Shown here: positions 42,607 to 58,690 of the stretch, in pieces
Layout: every line of letters starts with the position of its first letter
Numbering within the stretch: the stretch's first letter is position 1
Assembly (NCBI GenBank): GCA_024509875.1
Contig: JAMPIV010022938.1
Coordinates: 310,001-374,000, forward strand
DNA from: Oreohelix idahoensis
Lineage: Eukaryota; Mollusca; Gastropoda; Stylommatophora; Oreohelicidae
Direction: 5' to 3'
DNA: 64,000 bases
Translations under genes and position numbers: made by a program
The notes under the pieces: generated by a model
Seen by the model: only the letters and a program-made list of their open reading frames with translations
Databases searched by the model: none
Told to the model about the DNA's origin: nothing

Positions 42607-43989
42607 AAAAAGCAATACCCAGGTACTTAAAACTGGCGCTAGGATCGAACTGAAGTAAAATTTTTTAACATTAGCTTAAATGACGAATTTTTGGACGCTC
42701 GGCAGCGGTAAAAATATGAGTCATGAGTAGCTTGCGTTATCGTTGGGGGATTTCAATAGTTTATGAAATGCAGGAATATTATTGGTTTAAGAGCGACGCC
42801 AAGTGAAGACGTAGGGCGTGGGTTCTGACGTGGGGTCCCTTGGATAAATAACAGGGTAAATCATTAGCGGGTCTTTTTTTGCCTCCATGAATTCAGCCGT
42901 GTAAACAAAGTCATTTTCGATTGCTCTTAAAGTGGGAAATTCGAATTGGCAGTTTCACGGCACAAATTGGGAGGGTGTAACCTGCCTTCCAATTTACAAC
43001 TGAAAGTTGTCGTCTCAGGAGCCGAGGGCTCGAGATATCGCCAGAGGTGAAGAGCACTGGTGGCGCGGTGGTTACCGGCGCCAAGTACGTCTGCAGCAGT
43101 TAAAAAAAAGAAGCAGTTCAATTGCAGCGAAGCATTCTTCAGCGTGAACGGATTTCTTAAAATCCCGAGCTCTAAGCTCATATCCACACACCGAAACAAA
43201 GGCGCGTGGCCTGGCATTGTAGTTTAAATTCGGTCATAATAAAACCGACGGCCCTAAACCCAAAGAGGGGTAACCGGGTAAGTGAATTAAGTTTCGTCAG
43301 TAGTGAAGCAGCTACATTCCGAGTCAAGTATCCAGTCTAAAAACCCAAGTCATCAGCTACAATATTCGTTTGGAGGAGATAGGGTCAAAATTCCTTCCAA
43401 ATGCACTAGAGAGAGAAGGGGCGTAGTGGAGAAGGCTCTCAGTAGGAACCAGGAGTGTCAGACAGACACTGAACAGAGACATACTTATAAATTAGTCATT
43501 CAGATTGTGTAGGACTTTGAAAAGTTCAAATCAGCTTTCGGTGTAGGCAGTTAGTTAGGTCTACAGCTAGACAGTGGTGTTAGTTAGTGGCGTGTATATC
43601 GCTTACAGCGTTTGTAGCTGTGTAGGCAGTTAATTTATTCATCGTCAGTAGGACAGTGACAGTGGTAACCTTAGGATAGTTAGTAGTGGTGGCTCTGAAG
43701 TTAGAGACCCCACCGAGTAAATTCGTTGTTTAACCCGTAACTTTCTTTCCTGCAGGTTGAGGGGAGGGTGACATTGTGGGTTTACCATTCGAAATCATTT
43801 TAATTGTTTGTTCTTTTTCAGGTGTGCTAACAAGCACTTTATTTATTTGATATGTACTTATTTTGTGGTGTAAATAAACTATAAACTTCATACTGGATCA
43901 GTCTCGCTATATATAAATGAAACCTGTCCCAGTGGCTTTATAACAAATATATGAAAGGTACATCATCAGGAGTAGTATAATTAAATACA
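42607..43989. other. Unassigned; end may be part of an older related LTR
   Basis: No protein recognised. GTGTAAATAAACTATAAACTTCATACTGGATCAGTC at about 43869-43905 (given here in overlapping short blocks) resembles, in sense orientation, the poly(A)-site region of the intact LTR (GTGTATAATAAACTTGTA...GGCATCAGTC). It could be the upstream part of the LTR whose end lies at 50253. A polypyrimidine run with CCTGCAG near 43757 could be a splice acceptor. Confidence 0.3.
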
Positions 43990-48664
<4,675 letters not shown>

Positions 48665-48665
<1 letters not shown>

Positions 48666-48680
48666 ATATATATATATATA
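48665..48680. repeat. Short (TA)n run
   Basis: About eight TA units at the 5' edge of LINE copy 2, the counterpart of the run at 45253. Confidence 0.85.
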
Positions 48681-48687
48681 ACTATAC
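48679..48687. repeat. Target-site duplication TAACTATAC, left
   Basis: Repeated exactly at 49973-49981. Confidence 0.75.
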
Positions 48688-49972
48688 TTACTTACTTAGT
48701 CGTTCCCCTTCTACCGTGAGGTGTAGAGGTTTGGAAGAGAGAGCGCCAGACTATCCTATCGGCTGTCTTCCTCCTGGCCTGGTTCCATTCTAGTCCTCGG
48801 TCCTTCAAAGATTGTCTAATGTTGTCATCCCAGCGGACTCTGGGTCGTCCTGGAGGTCTGGATCCCTGGCTCTTTGTTTCCCATGCTTGTCGTGGTAGCC
48901 AATCTTCTCCCATTCTGCAGACATGGCCAAACCATCTTAGTTGGTACTGTTCTACTTTGGTCTGCAGGGGGTGGGATTTTAGGCCTTGGCGTATCGTCTG
49001 GTTGCGGACCATGTCTCTTCTTGTTACTTCAACCACCTTTCTCAGATACCTCATTTCTGAGGTTTGGATCTGGCTTTTATGGGTTGTAGTCATTACCCAT
49101 GACTCGCATTCATATGTCAAGACTGGGACATAGGTGGAGCGGTATACAGCCATCTTCGTTTTCTTACCAACCTCTCTCTTGCTGAGGAATCCTCGATTTA
49201 TGGCCTGAAAAAGTCTCCCAGCTGCAGCTTTTTGAGTGGCCAACTCTTCTTTGATGCCTCCCTTTCAGTCTATAATAGCTCCGAGATATTTAAAGTGGTT
49301 GACCTGCTCCAGGACCTGTTCTCCCAGCTTAATCTGATGTCTTCTTTCTTCTCGTGATATCACCATGGATTTTGTTTTAGAGCTGCTTATGACCATCCCT
49401 CTCTTCTCCAGCTCTTCCTTTCAGACTTGCAGGTTGGATTGGAGATGTGCCTCTGATTTAGCAATCACGGCAACATCATCAGCAAATGCCAGCTCTGAAA
49501 TACATACCTGTCTCATCTTCCAGTACCCCACTGAATACTTTCTTGTTCTCTCCTTACATGACTTGATAACATCGTTCATGAGGAGTATGAAAAGATAAGG
49601 TGGCAGGATATCACCTTGTCTTACAACAGTGGTGGTCCTGAACTCTTCTGACTTATGGTTTGCTGTCCTCACATAATTTCTGCAAGACTTGTAGAAGCTC
49701 TGTATAGCATGAATCAGAGGTACTGGAATGTTCTTCCTTGCCAAACAGTCCCAAAGTTTGCTCCAGGGGACCCTGTCAAATGCCTTTTCCAGATCTATGA
49801 AACAAAGATGGATCTCACTCTTATACTCAAGGGCCTTTTCACTCAGCTGTCTGAGTGTGAAGATTAGGTCTTGAGTACTTCGGTTTGCTCGGAATCCGCA
49901 CTGGACCTCATCCAATTGTGGCTCAGCTAGGCGTCGGAGTCTCTGCTCTAGGATTCTAGAGTAGATTTTATC
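48688..49972 (-). mobile_element. Second LINE family (RTE-like), 5'-truncated
   Basis: 1285 bp on the minus strand with a (TAAG)n tail (48688-48700) and a 9-bp duplication. It holds only the C-terminal half of an RT protein. A 238-bp tail of the same family lies at 21544-21781. Confidence 0.88.
48692..49972 (-). pseudogene. RT half of the second LINE family
   Basis: It begins within the RT: QCGFRANRSTQDLIFTLRQ, the catalytic Asp block FIDLEKAFDRVPW, VVRQGDILPPYLFILLMNDV and the active site FADDVAVIAKSE. Thumb and C terminus follow: HFKYLGAIID, YECESWVMTT, RWFGHVCRMGE, RPRVRWDDNI and a final GRRGTTK. Two TGA stops fall after SNLQV (about 49420) and after GAIID (about 49268); both are compatible with CGA. 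The clade is RTE-like but not certain. Confidence 0.8.
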
Positions 49973-50253
49973 TAACTATACTGTACGTATATATTTGTCT
50001 GTATAGTGTGTCTGTGGTCTTAGTTAAACCTTATCTCCTTTTTAAAGGTAGCCAGAGGGAGTGAGGCTATAGTTATTATTGAAGTCACGAGTGGCGAGGG
50101 AGAGTCAATCTCGGTTCTCACCCTCGAAGCCAAGTCTCATCTTTCCACATCCACTGTCATTTAACATCAAAATCTATCTTCTCGGTCTTTTCTCATACTA
50201 GGGTCTTGTCTTACACTCAGACATAACTCTATACTTAAATCCACTTCGTGACA
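49973..50253 (+). mobile_element. End of an LTR related to the intact element at 33453
   Basis: The plus strand ends AAATCCACTTCGTGACA at 50253, against AAATCCATTTCGTGACA in the intact LTR. Upstream, scattered matches continue: GGCGAGG, GGTTCTCA.CCTCG, GACTTGGCTTCGAGG against GACCATTGGCTCCGAGG in antisense, and ACCTTATC. The LINE at 48688 is inserted in it. The upstream remainder may continue at 43800-43920. Confidence 0.6.
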
Positions 50254-50340
50254 GACTTCATATCCCAAAATAGAGGGTATCCCAGAGCTGTCACTCAGAA
50301 ACACCAGCCAGCTAATGAGCAATGTTAAGCCTGGCCTCAG

Positions 50341-52584
50341 TGTGACGATACGGTTGTGGGATCTCACGTCCTCTCCGTCAGTATCACTTTTTTCTTCATT
50401 TTCTCTTCCTCTCACTCATTGCTTTATTTAGCGCAAATTTTGCCCGTTCATTTATTATTATGTGGCATATTTTATGCACCATTTTTTAGTCTCCATGCTG
50501 AATATATTATGGGGAAAGTCTCTAACACCCCACTCCCCTATGGAAGTATTTGCTATAAGACTGTTTATCTTGTTTACCACTCATCAGACGTATTTACGTT
50601 CCGCCAGGTGAACTGTGGTAATATCGTAACAATACCCAGTCATCAGATCGGTCACCCGGATATTTCTTTGAATCCGTCTGACCACCTGTAGAAACGTGTC
50701 GGTCCAACATTTGACCCCAGTGAAAAGCTGCTGATCGTGTTGACACAAGCTTGTATTGCGCGTACGATAAAAGAAGACAACATTGTCTGACCAGACATAT
50801 GTCTGGCGGAGGCACGCATATAAAGGAGATAATTGAATAACCTGTCGGGGTAGACATCTTGGCGGAAGACATTACGTCAGGAAAACAAGGTCACAATATT
50901 GTGGGAGGCAGATACGTGTAGCCTGAACAATATTACGTCTTATTATAAAGAGGTCACGCGTGGATATTAAAATTAATATTTTAAACATGAGGGGATATTT
51001 AAAACTTCCCCACCCAAATAGTGCTAGAGAGATTTGATTGGTTTGATTTGAGATGCCAGAATAAACAATGCATTCTATTGATTGGAACATTCGGCGGAAA
51101 CACCATCTGTGATTTGAGCTGAGAATGAGAGATATAATCTAGTGAAATCAGAAACACAGAACAGACAGCTTCGCAACTTCAACCGAGCAACTCCCAAGAA
51201 GCCAGAAAGAGAAAGATACGACCTAGAATTCCTATATCAAAAGTGACAGATCGACAGCATTTGGGCAACTCTGAAACCTTAAGAGTAAACCCACAGACTG
51301 TAAAACTTCAGGACTAGGACTTTACATTATTAAGACTGGAAACGTAGGAATTAGATCATCAGCAATAAGAGAAAAAAATATCTCAGACCAAGTGTATCGC
51401 AGAACATCCGTCGAAAAGGAATTACTAGTTTCTCAGGCCACGTGATTCATAGAACACCTGACATAAGAGGAATTTCTCAGACGAAATTGATTCCATAGCA
51501 TATGCACCGAAATTGCTCGCGTCCATCTGAAAATATGTGCAAGGATATTGTGTATTCCCAAAAATATTGGGTAAGTTGTGAACATGTCTATTACAAACGT
51601 GAATTTAACATGTTTTCTTGCTAGTGGATATATATGAGACTGGCAACCTCAACATATGAAAATAGTATATTCATGAACCACTACCCTGTGTGCTCGGGAA
51701 TTTAATTCTTCTGAGAGGTTAACATTGGTGGGTGGTGCGCATGACAATGGGCCTGTTAGTTTGCGGCGAACAAATATTCTCAGCAGGCATTTGTTTCTTT
51801 CTATTTGTATAAAGTTCGTGGTTACAAGCCATCAGACGATTTGTGGTACTAACGCCGCTAGTGTGAGAGAAAAGCATCCACCATAACCGCCTACAGTGGA
51901 AGAGAGTGGGGAGAAGGCTTTCGTCATCACAGAATTGATGAACCATAGCTGCAGGACTCACTTATACAAGCTAAGCTAAAAGGCACCAGCAAAAAGGACA
52001 TTTCAATTAAACTTTAAGTATAAAGTTAAATTTCCTCCTACGTCTCGATGACGAGAACTTTATAACTATAAAAATTCCACTAATCTTTCTATATTTATTT
52101 TAACCTGTTAAAGACTATTTCACTATTCAATTTGCTAGCTGTTGTTTTAAAACTAAACAATAAAAGTTGATTCGGTTATATGTATGAAAGCAAACATATG
52201 AGCCAGAATAGTTAATTTATGTATATATAAATATTTTGACATATATTTAAACGAAACAGAGCTATACCTTATAAGAGGGTTTTCTTTGGATTACACCAAC
52301 TGGGGGCTTGAACGGGCTAAACCATTGCTTAAACCCTTCACAAAATGCGACGGACCAGATAATAAGTTAACAAATTGCTCAGCCCTAAGTAGCTTTTGTT
52401 CTTGACTTCTGGGAATATCTTGTGAAAGCTCCCTTAAGGTAGAAGTGGCATTAATCTTCTATCTACATCTCTGCCAAGAGTAATCTTGCGTGCAGGTAGA
52501 TACACTGGAAGCCAATATTAGACACTCTTGAGTTTTGGTCACTGTTGGACCACTACTGCAAAGCAGGGGAGGCAATCCGTGACA
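50341..52584 (+). mobile_element. Solo LTR, 2.24 kb
   Basis: It starts TGTGACGATACG and ends AGGCAATCCGTGACA, and is flanked by the 5-bp duplication CTCAG (50336-50340 and 52585-52589). No coding region or second LTR is attached, so it is a solo LTR left by recombination. The termini resemble those of the intact element (TGTGACGAAAG...TTTCGTGACA), but the bodies differ. Partial relatives are at 7077-8015 and 17264-22195. It contains the 52-bp repeat (51381-51490). Confidence 0.85.
51381..51490. repeat. Diverged 52-bp repeats, about 2.5 copies
   Basis: TCTCAGACCAAGTG, TTCTCAGGCCACGTGATTC and TCTCAGACGAAATTGATTC start successive units, which correspond to the array at 17264-17500. Confidence 0.75.
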
Positions 52585-52589
52585 CTCAG

Positions 52590-52989
52590 GACCTGCTGAG
52601 TTGGTGCAGTCCTCTGGGTTTGTAAGAAAGCCCTAAACACATTATCCCAAACAAGGAAGAAGTGGAAAAAAGAATTAAAACTCAAAACCCGGGGAATCAG
52701 AATAACAAAAACATAGGCTCCATCACCCCCCCCCCCCCCCCCCCCCCCCCTGCCAGAGTGAATTGTGAAAATACACCTCTTTTTCCCGTTGAGCCTATCT
52801 CTTCTGTCTAGTGTTGATGTTTAACTAGGGCTGCTGAGCTTCTAGCTATTTTGTCGTCAATAGCAAGATGAAGACTCCTTGATATTATCTACACTCTTTT
52901 TCCCGTTGAGCCTATCTGCTTTCTGTCTTTGAAGTCATGAGCTCCAGTTTCTCCAGCTTGGCTTGTATTTAAAAAATAGTCACATTTGG
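52590..52989. other. Spacer with a 25-nt poly-C run
   Basis: Unassigned sequence. C repeats without interruption at 52726-52750. TTTTTCCCGTTGAGCCTATCT occurs twice (about 52782 and 52898), a local duplication of about 115-bp period. Confidence 0.5.
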
Positions 52990-53455
52990 TCCCAAGCGAG
53001 GAGTAAGAAGCGCGTAATAAGTGCGTGGCATACCGCGCATTCCCCGCTATCCAAAGGGGGGGGCTCTCCAACAATGCAGAGCTAAAATACTGTGCTCTGG
53101 TTCTGGTCTCTCCCAAGGAATTGTCACATCCTGCACAGAGCCACTTCTCAGCAGCTCTCCCTGCCTATCATTGGGTTCATAGTGAGATCCTCTTGCATGC
53201 AGTCAACCAGGTCAAAGCCAAAGAATCACGTCTGGGGCTCAAGTGACTTCTCCAAGTTAGTGTGCACTGCTGGGTTCTCAACAAGTTTCACCACAAGGAG
53301 AATACCTGGAAGTGTGTGGATGATTTCAAGTCAATGAGGATTTAATTAGCCTCACAGACGGAGGTTCACTTCCTCATATGTATATTGTTGCATTGTGCAT
53401 AGCTGGTGGTCATATAAGGAAGATTCCAGATATGCCTCCAAGCATTTCTGACTAG
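52990..53455. repeat. Dispersed repeat B, copy 3
   Basis: The longest copy. Its first part matches 15290-15580 and its second part matches 2925-3150, showing that those two are fragments of one family about 450 bp long. Confidence 0.65.
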
Positions 53456-53519
53456 TGTCCTCTTTCTTTCTTTATTTCATTCTTATGGGCGCCAGAAATG
53501 TACTTATTTTGTTTATTAT

Positions 53520-53860
53520 TTACTGAACCTGTCATACCATTTTTTCTTGAACTCAATCACCCAGTTGTGAAACTCCATGTTTGTATGTGCCTTCTGCATT
53601 TCTTTGACAGCATTAGAGCCACACCTTCACAGTGAGGTGCGCTGGCTTTGTATCCAAAGGATAGCATTATTTCTGTTGTATTCACTTTCTCCTTTCCTGT
53701 TCCCTTCCATCTTGTTTAACACAGTCCCCAAATGTCAGATCTGTTGTTTTTTAAATTCTATTGCCACCTGTTGGGTTCCTGTTTGTTCATTTAGTGTTTG
53801 GACATTCCTTGTGTTGAATCTGGAGATTTTCCTATATGAAAGAAGGTGAGTCAGTAATTC
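53520..53860 (-). pseudogene. Decayed RTE-type endonuclease fragment
   Basis: The minus strand gives KISRFNTRNVQTLNEQTGTQQ-VAIEFKKQQI and, after damage, HLGTV, then later EFHNWVIEFKKKWYD. The first stretch is the typical opening of RTE endonucleases (RFNVRTLNE...). Stops are present and the catalytic motifs are not preserved. Confidence 0.55.
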
Positions 53861-54004
53861 TGGCTCATTTTTGCTTTCTTGGCTCCACATTATTTATCCT
53901 CCTTGAAGAAGGAACCTCTTCCTTCTTGCATGGATGAGTTGAATTACTTGCTTTGGTTGACTTGTTGTGCTGTTGAAGTTTCTGTGGCTGTAATTTTCCA
54001 CAAG

Positions 54005-54262
54005 ATCATCGACTGGGAAGGTGGTTAGAGCACTTGTTTCTTGAGGCAAAGTACTGGGTTTGAAACCGCGTAGCTTCATGCTGCAGTCTACCCAGCTGTA
54101 AATTGATACCTAACTCAGTTATTGAGTTAGGGAAGACAAAGGCAGTGAGTAAGGGAACAGATCACCCCAACTAATAAAGCTGAGACCTAGTGTATTGAAG
54201 TCTCTAACACTTCACTCCTCTATGGAAGTATTTGCTATAGACTACCTTTACTTTTAAAATTT
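54005..54262 (+). mobile_element. tRNA-derived SINE, copy 2
   Basis: The head contains GGTGGTTAGAGCACTTG (A-box-like) and GGGTTTGAAACCG (B-box-like), then CAGTCTACCCAGCTGTAAAT, GGGAAGACAAAGGCAGTGAG, and a 3' part TGAAGTCTCTAACACTTCAC..CTATGGAAGTATTTGCTATAG shared with 6228-6497. No protein. Confidence 0.7.
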
Positions 54263-57200
54263 TCCCCAGGAGAAGGGGTAGCCGGGCCACATGCCCAGCA
54301 GGCTGCCGTAGTCATATTTTATGATTTGCCCGGTAGATCACAGCTTTACTTATCCTTTGTTACCATTTCAGGCCCAGGTAGCACACAGGCAACTTCTACA
54401 TTTTCCATTAATTAAAGTTATTATAATCTGTTGTGAACTTACATATGAGATATTTTTACAATTATTTACCAGTTTCAAAAAATTGATATTTAAAAGTTAG
54501 TTGGCACAAAGAAATGCAAACTCAATAAACTCATTCAAAATAAATTTTATTGTTCTCTTAGTAAATATTTTGTGGCAGAAAAATATTCAGCAGAGATGTT
54601 GTCTGTATCTGTATTTATTTTTTTATTACTGGTACTGTGTGTTTTATACCATGGATACGTCCCAAACACCTGTGTTGACATTTTTTTTAAACTGAAAATT
54701 ATTGACCAAAGCATACTTAACTAACTTATGTGTCATACTTAACTAAATAGTGAATAATAGAAATTGCTGTTCCTGAACAGAAAGCTATGTTAACCATGGA
54801 CAGATAAGAAAACAGTATTACATGAATAGTGTTAAGAAATGTAAAAAAAAACACACAGGGTAAATCCATTGGTCATATACTTAGAATGTAGGGTCTGGGA
54901 AGCCTGGCGACAGTAGGAAAGACTGATGAAAAAAAAAGAAGCAGAGGAAAATGTAAGGGATCATCTGGGCGATGTGGATGGCATGACATGATAGCTAGGG
55001 AAGCAGGGAGATTCTGAAGTACTGCTCTGTGTGGTTTTCATAGGTCTGTGAGGAGATAAAGAAAGAATGAGCCAATGCACCTACTGACATGTTACAAAAG
55101 ATGACTAATGTGTAGGGTTGGCCACATCATGTAAATAAATTGCTGCAGAAACTACAACTGTAAAAGGACTCCTGCAAGGAGGCCAGCTACAAGGTTCGTC
55201 CTCTCTGTACGAATCGTAAATGAAGATTTTATGATTGAAAGCAGAAGTTCCCAACTAAATATGTCACGAAACGCTTTTGTATATCAAGTTTTTATACCTT
55301 TTTTTTCAAAAATCAGCTAGGTTGAGTTCAATGAATGGTCGTTTGATTTACCACCTTTTTGTACAGTGTGTCATATATTGGCTTGTGTGATGGTATTGCC
55401 TCCCCTGCTTTGCAGTAGTGGTCCAAAGGTGGCTTGTTTGCTCAGATGAATAAAAGAGATGAATTGTTCTCTTACTCGCGTCTGGGATGTCTTTAATTTT
55501 ACAATAGATTGCCTCTTCTGACTCCGTGTTTTTTCAGTTTCCTAGTCCTGGTGTTCCTTATTAAAATTTGAAAGAGATTTCCTGTGCTTTGTAAGTCTTA
55601 TCTGTTTCTCCAATAAAAGGTCCGGTTAACAAATAGGAATTATGAATCTAGTCTTCACTCTGGTGAGGTCTGAGGTCTTGGCAAGCTTGAAATTCACAGT
55701 GAGATAAAACTGCAAAATGGTAAGCCTATATTCCCCCTCAATGTTGCTATGAATCTAATCAGAAAGATCCAATCATTTCAAACATGTCGCGTGTGGCACT
55801 TTAAAAATATTTCCTACATAGAAAAATTTTGCAAAAGGTCACGCCTCCCATATATGGTAATATGATGTCTTGCATACACTCTCACAAACACATTTGTAGA
55901 CTCATATTGTCGAAAATGTAATAAATCCATGATTACTTTTAACCAAGTGACCGGAAGCGATTATATCACACTTGTCTGCCCACAGGTGTCACACAGACAG
56001 TAATTTCGTTATCTGTCGTATGAGTACGCAAACTCCATGTCTTATCAGAGATTTAAGCCGATAACGCTGACCAATGGACGTGTTAATGTGCAGCGCCTAT
56101 AACCACAAATCTGGGTAGCACTCCTTGCAAATGTGATATTTATCACCTACAGGGTGATTTGATAAAATCAAATATCTGCTACTTAGCAGAAAAAGAAAGA
56201 AAGAAAGACAGGTGCGATAATTGACAGCACCTAATAAAAATCAGTACCACAAATGTACCGCTACTGCCGGAGAGAACCAAAGATCGATAGAGGTCGTCCA
56301 TTTCGTCACAGCTTGGAACACAAAGGAGATATTTCTTGATGTTTGTTTCCACCAACAATTACAGTGAGACTATGCAGTATGGTGTAAGCCGAACACTGTG
56401 TTCTGAGTTCATGGAGTTAGTGACTCCTTTCAAGTGTTTCTGTGTCATGTCAAGTTTGCTGAGTGAAGTTATAGTGTATTCATGTACCCTGTTTTCCTGT
56501 ATAAATAGAGGAATAATGTTAAAATTGCTCTGTATGTTGCAATTATACTTCTTTCAAAACTTAGTTATTGTTTGCTTAATAGACAGTTGAAAAATTTCTT
56601 ATCAAGTTTATGTTATGGTTACAATTAACCATACTAATATTACTGAAATTTTTGAATGTGTTAATCGTTACTTTGAGGAACATAAAATATTATGGGGAAC
56701 AAAATTATCTCTGTAAGCACTGTGACAGAGCAGCAGCACTGACATATAGATAGAATCAAGGGTTTTCTGGCTCTCGTCAAGAATGTGAACCCTTTTTTTA
56801 TGCAACGACTCACTGTTTTTAGCACAGGAAAGCATTAATAGTGAAAAGCATAGATAAAGGGCCGGTACATAAAAACATGACAGTTACGTCAAGTATATTT
56901 GAACAGCTTTGTGAGACAGTGAGAGCTGAGCATGCAGATTGACTGCTGCATGCTGATATACAGTGGTTGAAAAGTACATTCCTAGCTTTAAATTTGTATT
57001 TATTCACGCCTATCCATTTAACTTATCTGAAACAAATGTCAAGATAAAGAGAATTGAATGTCACTTTATTACATAAACTGCTATGCCACATTAACATTAT
57101 AGCTCAACATGAGATCCATCCTGTTAAGTATATGGCAGCTATTTTTCCTGTCTGTTGTAACATCCATTTACTGGCCATATTAGATTTTATTTCATTTTTA

Positions 57201-58477
57201 TTTTGTTTCTCGAAAAATAAAAAATAAAACTTATTAATCAAATTGCAGTTACATCTCCTTATTTTGATATTTGTTTCATATATATCCAACAGATACAAAT
57301 AAGGATGTAAAAATATGTAATGACTTTTCAATCACCCTGTAAATTGACTTTCAAGAGACAGAGCTTCACTTATCATTGTGAACTTAAAGATCAACAGCTA
57401 ATGTTTTTTATTAATATTAAAAGCCAAATTGAGTAAAACATTTTGGTGCATAAAGTTATTCTGCCTTTTCAGACACTTTTGACAGTTTGAACTCACTGAA
57501 TCCAAGCATACAGGAAAAGAACCTTAATATATTATTTCAGCAAGAAACAAAATACTGTACTTGGCTTTTGCAAAAACGTTGGGCAGGTTTGGTAAAATTG
57601 GCTGTCATTCAAAGGTCATTGGGAACCCCTGATCTGGGGTACTGAAATGCTAAACAGACAGCATTCTGTGTAAAGAATTCATCTTCAATGCCATTAAACA
57701 TGATACATGATGATATATGAAACATTTTAGAAGTAACATGAACCTCAAGCTGTACAGTGTAATGATAACAAATACTTGCATATTTTTTCACGTAAAATCA
57801 GCCCATAAAACACAGTTTACAGAGTTCACAGTGGCATAGAAATCAAAATGTGCCAAAGGAATGGGTTGGTGACAAAGGGACCATGCACATTAGTATGGTA
57901 CTGTTGTTAGAACTCAGGAAATTTTGGAATGTGCATTCTGATGCGTATAAATAATAGTGTTCACTCTTTTAGTTCCAGAAGGTTTTTAGGTTTTGTCCAA
58001 GCACCAAAACTAGTGCCAATTTTGCTCCACAGGTGATGTTTTTAAAACCAGCAGTAAACATATATATTTGGAAGAAGATAGTTCATAAGTTTGTTTTATA
58101 CTGTATAAAGTACAGACATGAGCAAATCTGACAAAAACTTAATGGGCACTTCAGGTGGCAGTTGGGAGAAAATGTACCATTCTTGGTGTGCCATATGGTC
58201 TGTAGGGTAGAAAGAGTTAAGCCTACTGAGTGATCAGTTTACATGATCCATTTATTCAAAGTTTCAACTTCAGCTATAGAAGATGTGGATAAGCTGCACA
58301 GAACAGGTCCAGCTTGCAGTATTTGGATGTACAAATGCCTGGAGCATGCTGTTTCTCCAGTAGACAGTAATTTTCAAACTCTAATGCTTATATTTGGCGC
58401 CAGTGGAACAGGTGATGAGAAGAAGATCTTGATAATGAACAAAACACACACTGATGAAACCAGTCAATAGCATTACC
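54263..58477. other. Long spacer
   Basis: About 4.2 kb with no gene I can support. It includes a 43-bp LTR-end scrap at 55386-55428. The remainder is AT-rich unique sequence with a few short A or T runs. Confidence 0.4.
55386..55428 (-). mobile_element. Scrap of the solo-LTR family end
   Basis: TGTGATGGTATTGCCTCCCC followed by TGCTTTGCAGTAGTGGTCC is the inverted terminus of the LTR ending at 52584. Only about 43 bp are recognisable. Confidence 0.55.
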
Positions 58478-58690
58478 AAGCTGGGCTTGTTCTGGAATCC
58501 TCAGGGAAGAGAGTTAGAGGGAGACCAAAAAAACACACAGAGAAAAGAGAACTGGAGATAGAAATGAAAGGGATAAAAAAATACATGGACTGAAGTTGAG
58601 CAGATGGCACAGAACAGGAAGGCTTGGAAGTTTTTTGTTGAAGGCCAATGCTCCTTGGGAAGCTGAAAGGTAATGATGGTGATGAATGCT
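58478..58690 (+). pseudogene. RTE-like LINE 3' terminus
   Basis: Frames on the plus strand read WNPQGKRVRGRPKNT-QRKELE and TWTEVEQMAQNRKAWKFFVEGQCSLGS, the last residues of RTE-like ORF2 proteins (compare RGRPKTTWRRTVEAE...[15 protein letters not shown] in the copy at 45405). A stop is followed by a GAT/ATG-rich tail, TAATGATGGTGATGAATG. Shifts are present. This tail is the first unit of the minisatellite that follows. Confidence 0.7.

Noticed and set aside
43303..43512. A 69-codon plus-strand frame near a pyrimidine run
   Set aside because: No recognisable domain and no consistent splice partner.
54005..54080. A functional tRNA gene
   Set aside because: A- and B-box-like motifs are present but no cloverleaf or acceptor stem closes. 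It is a SINE head.
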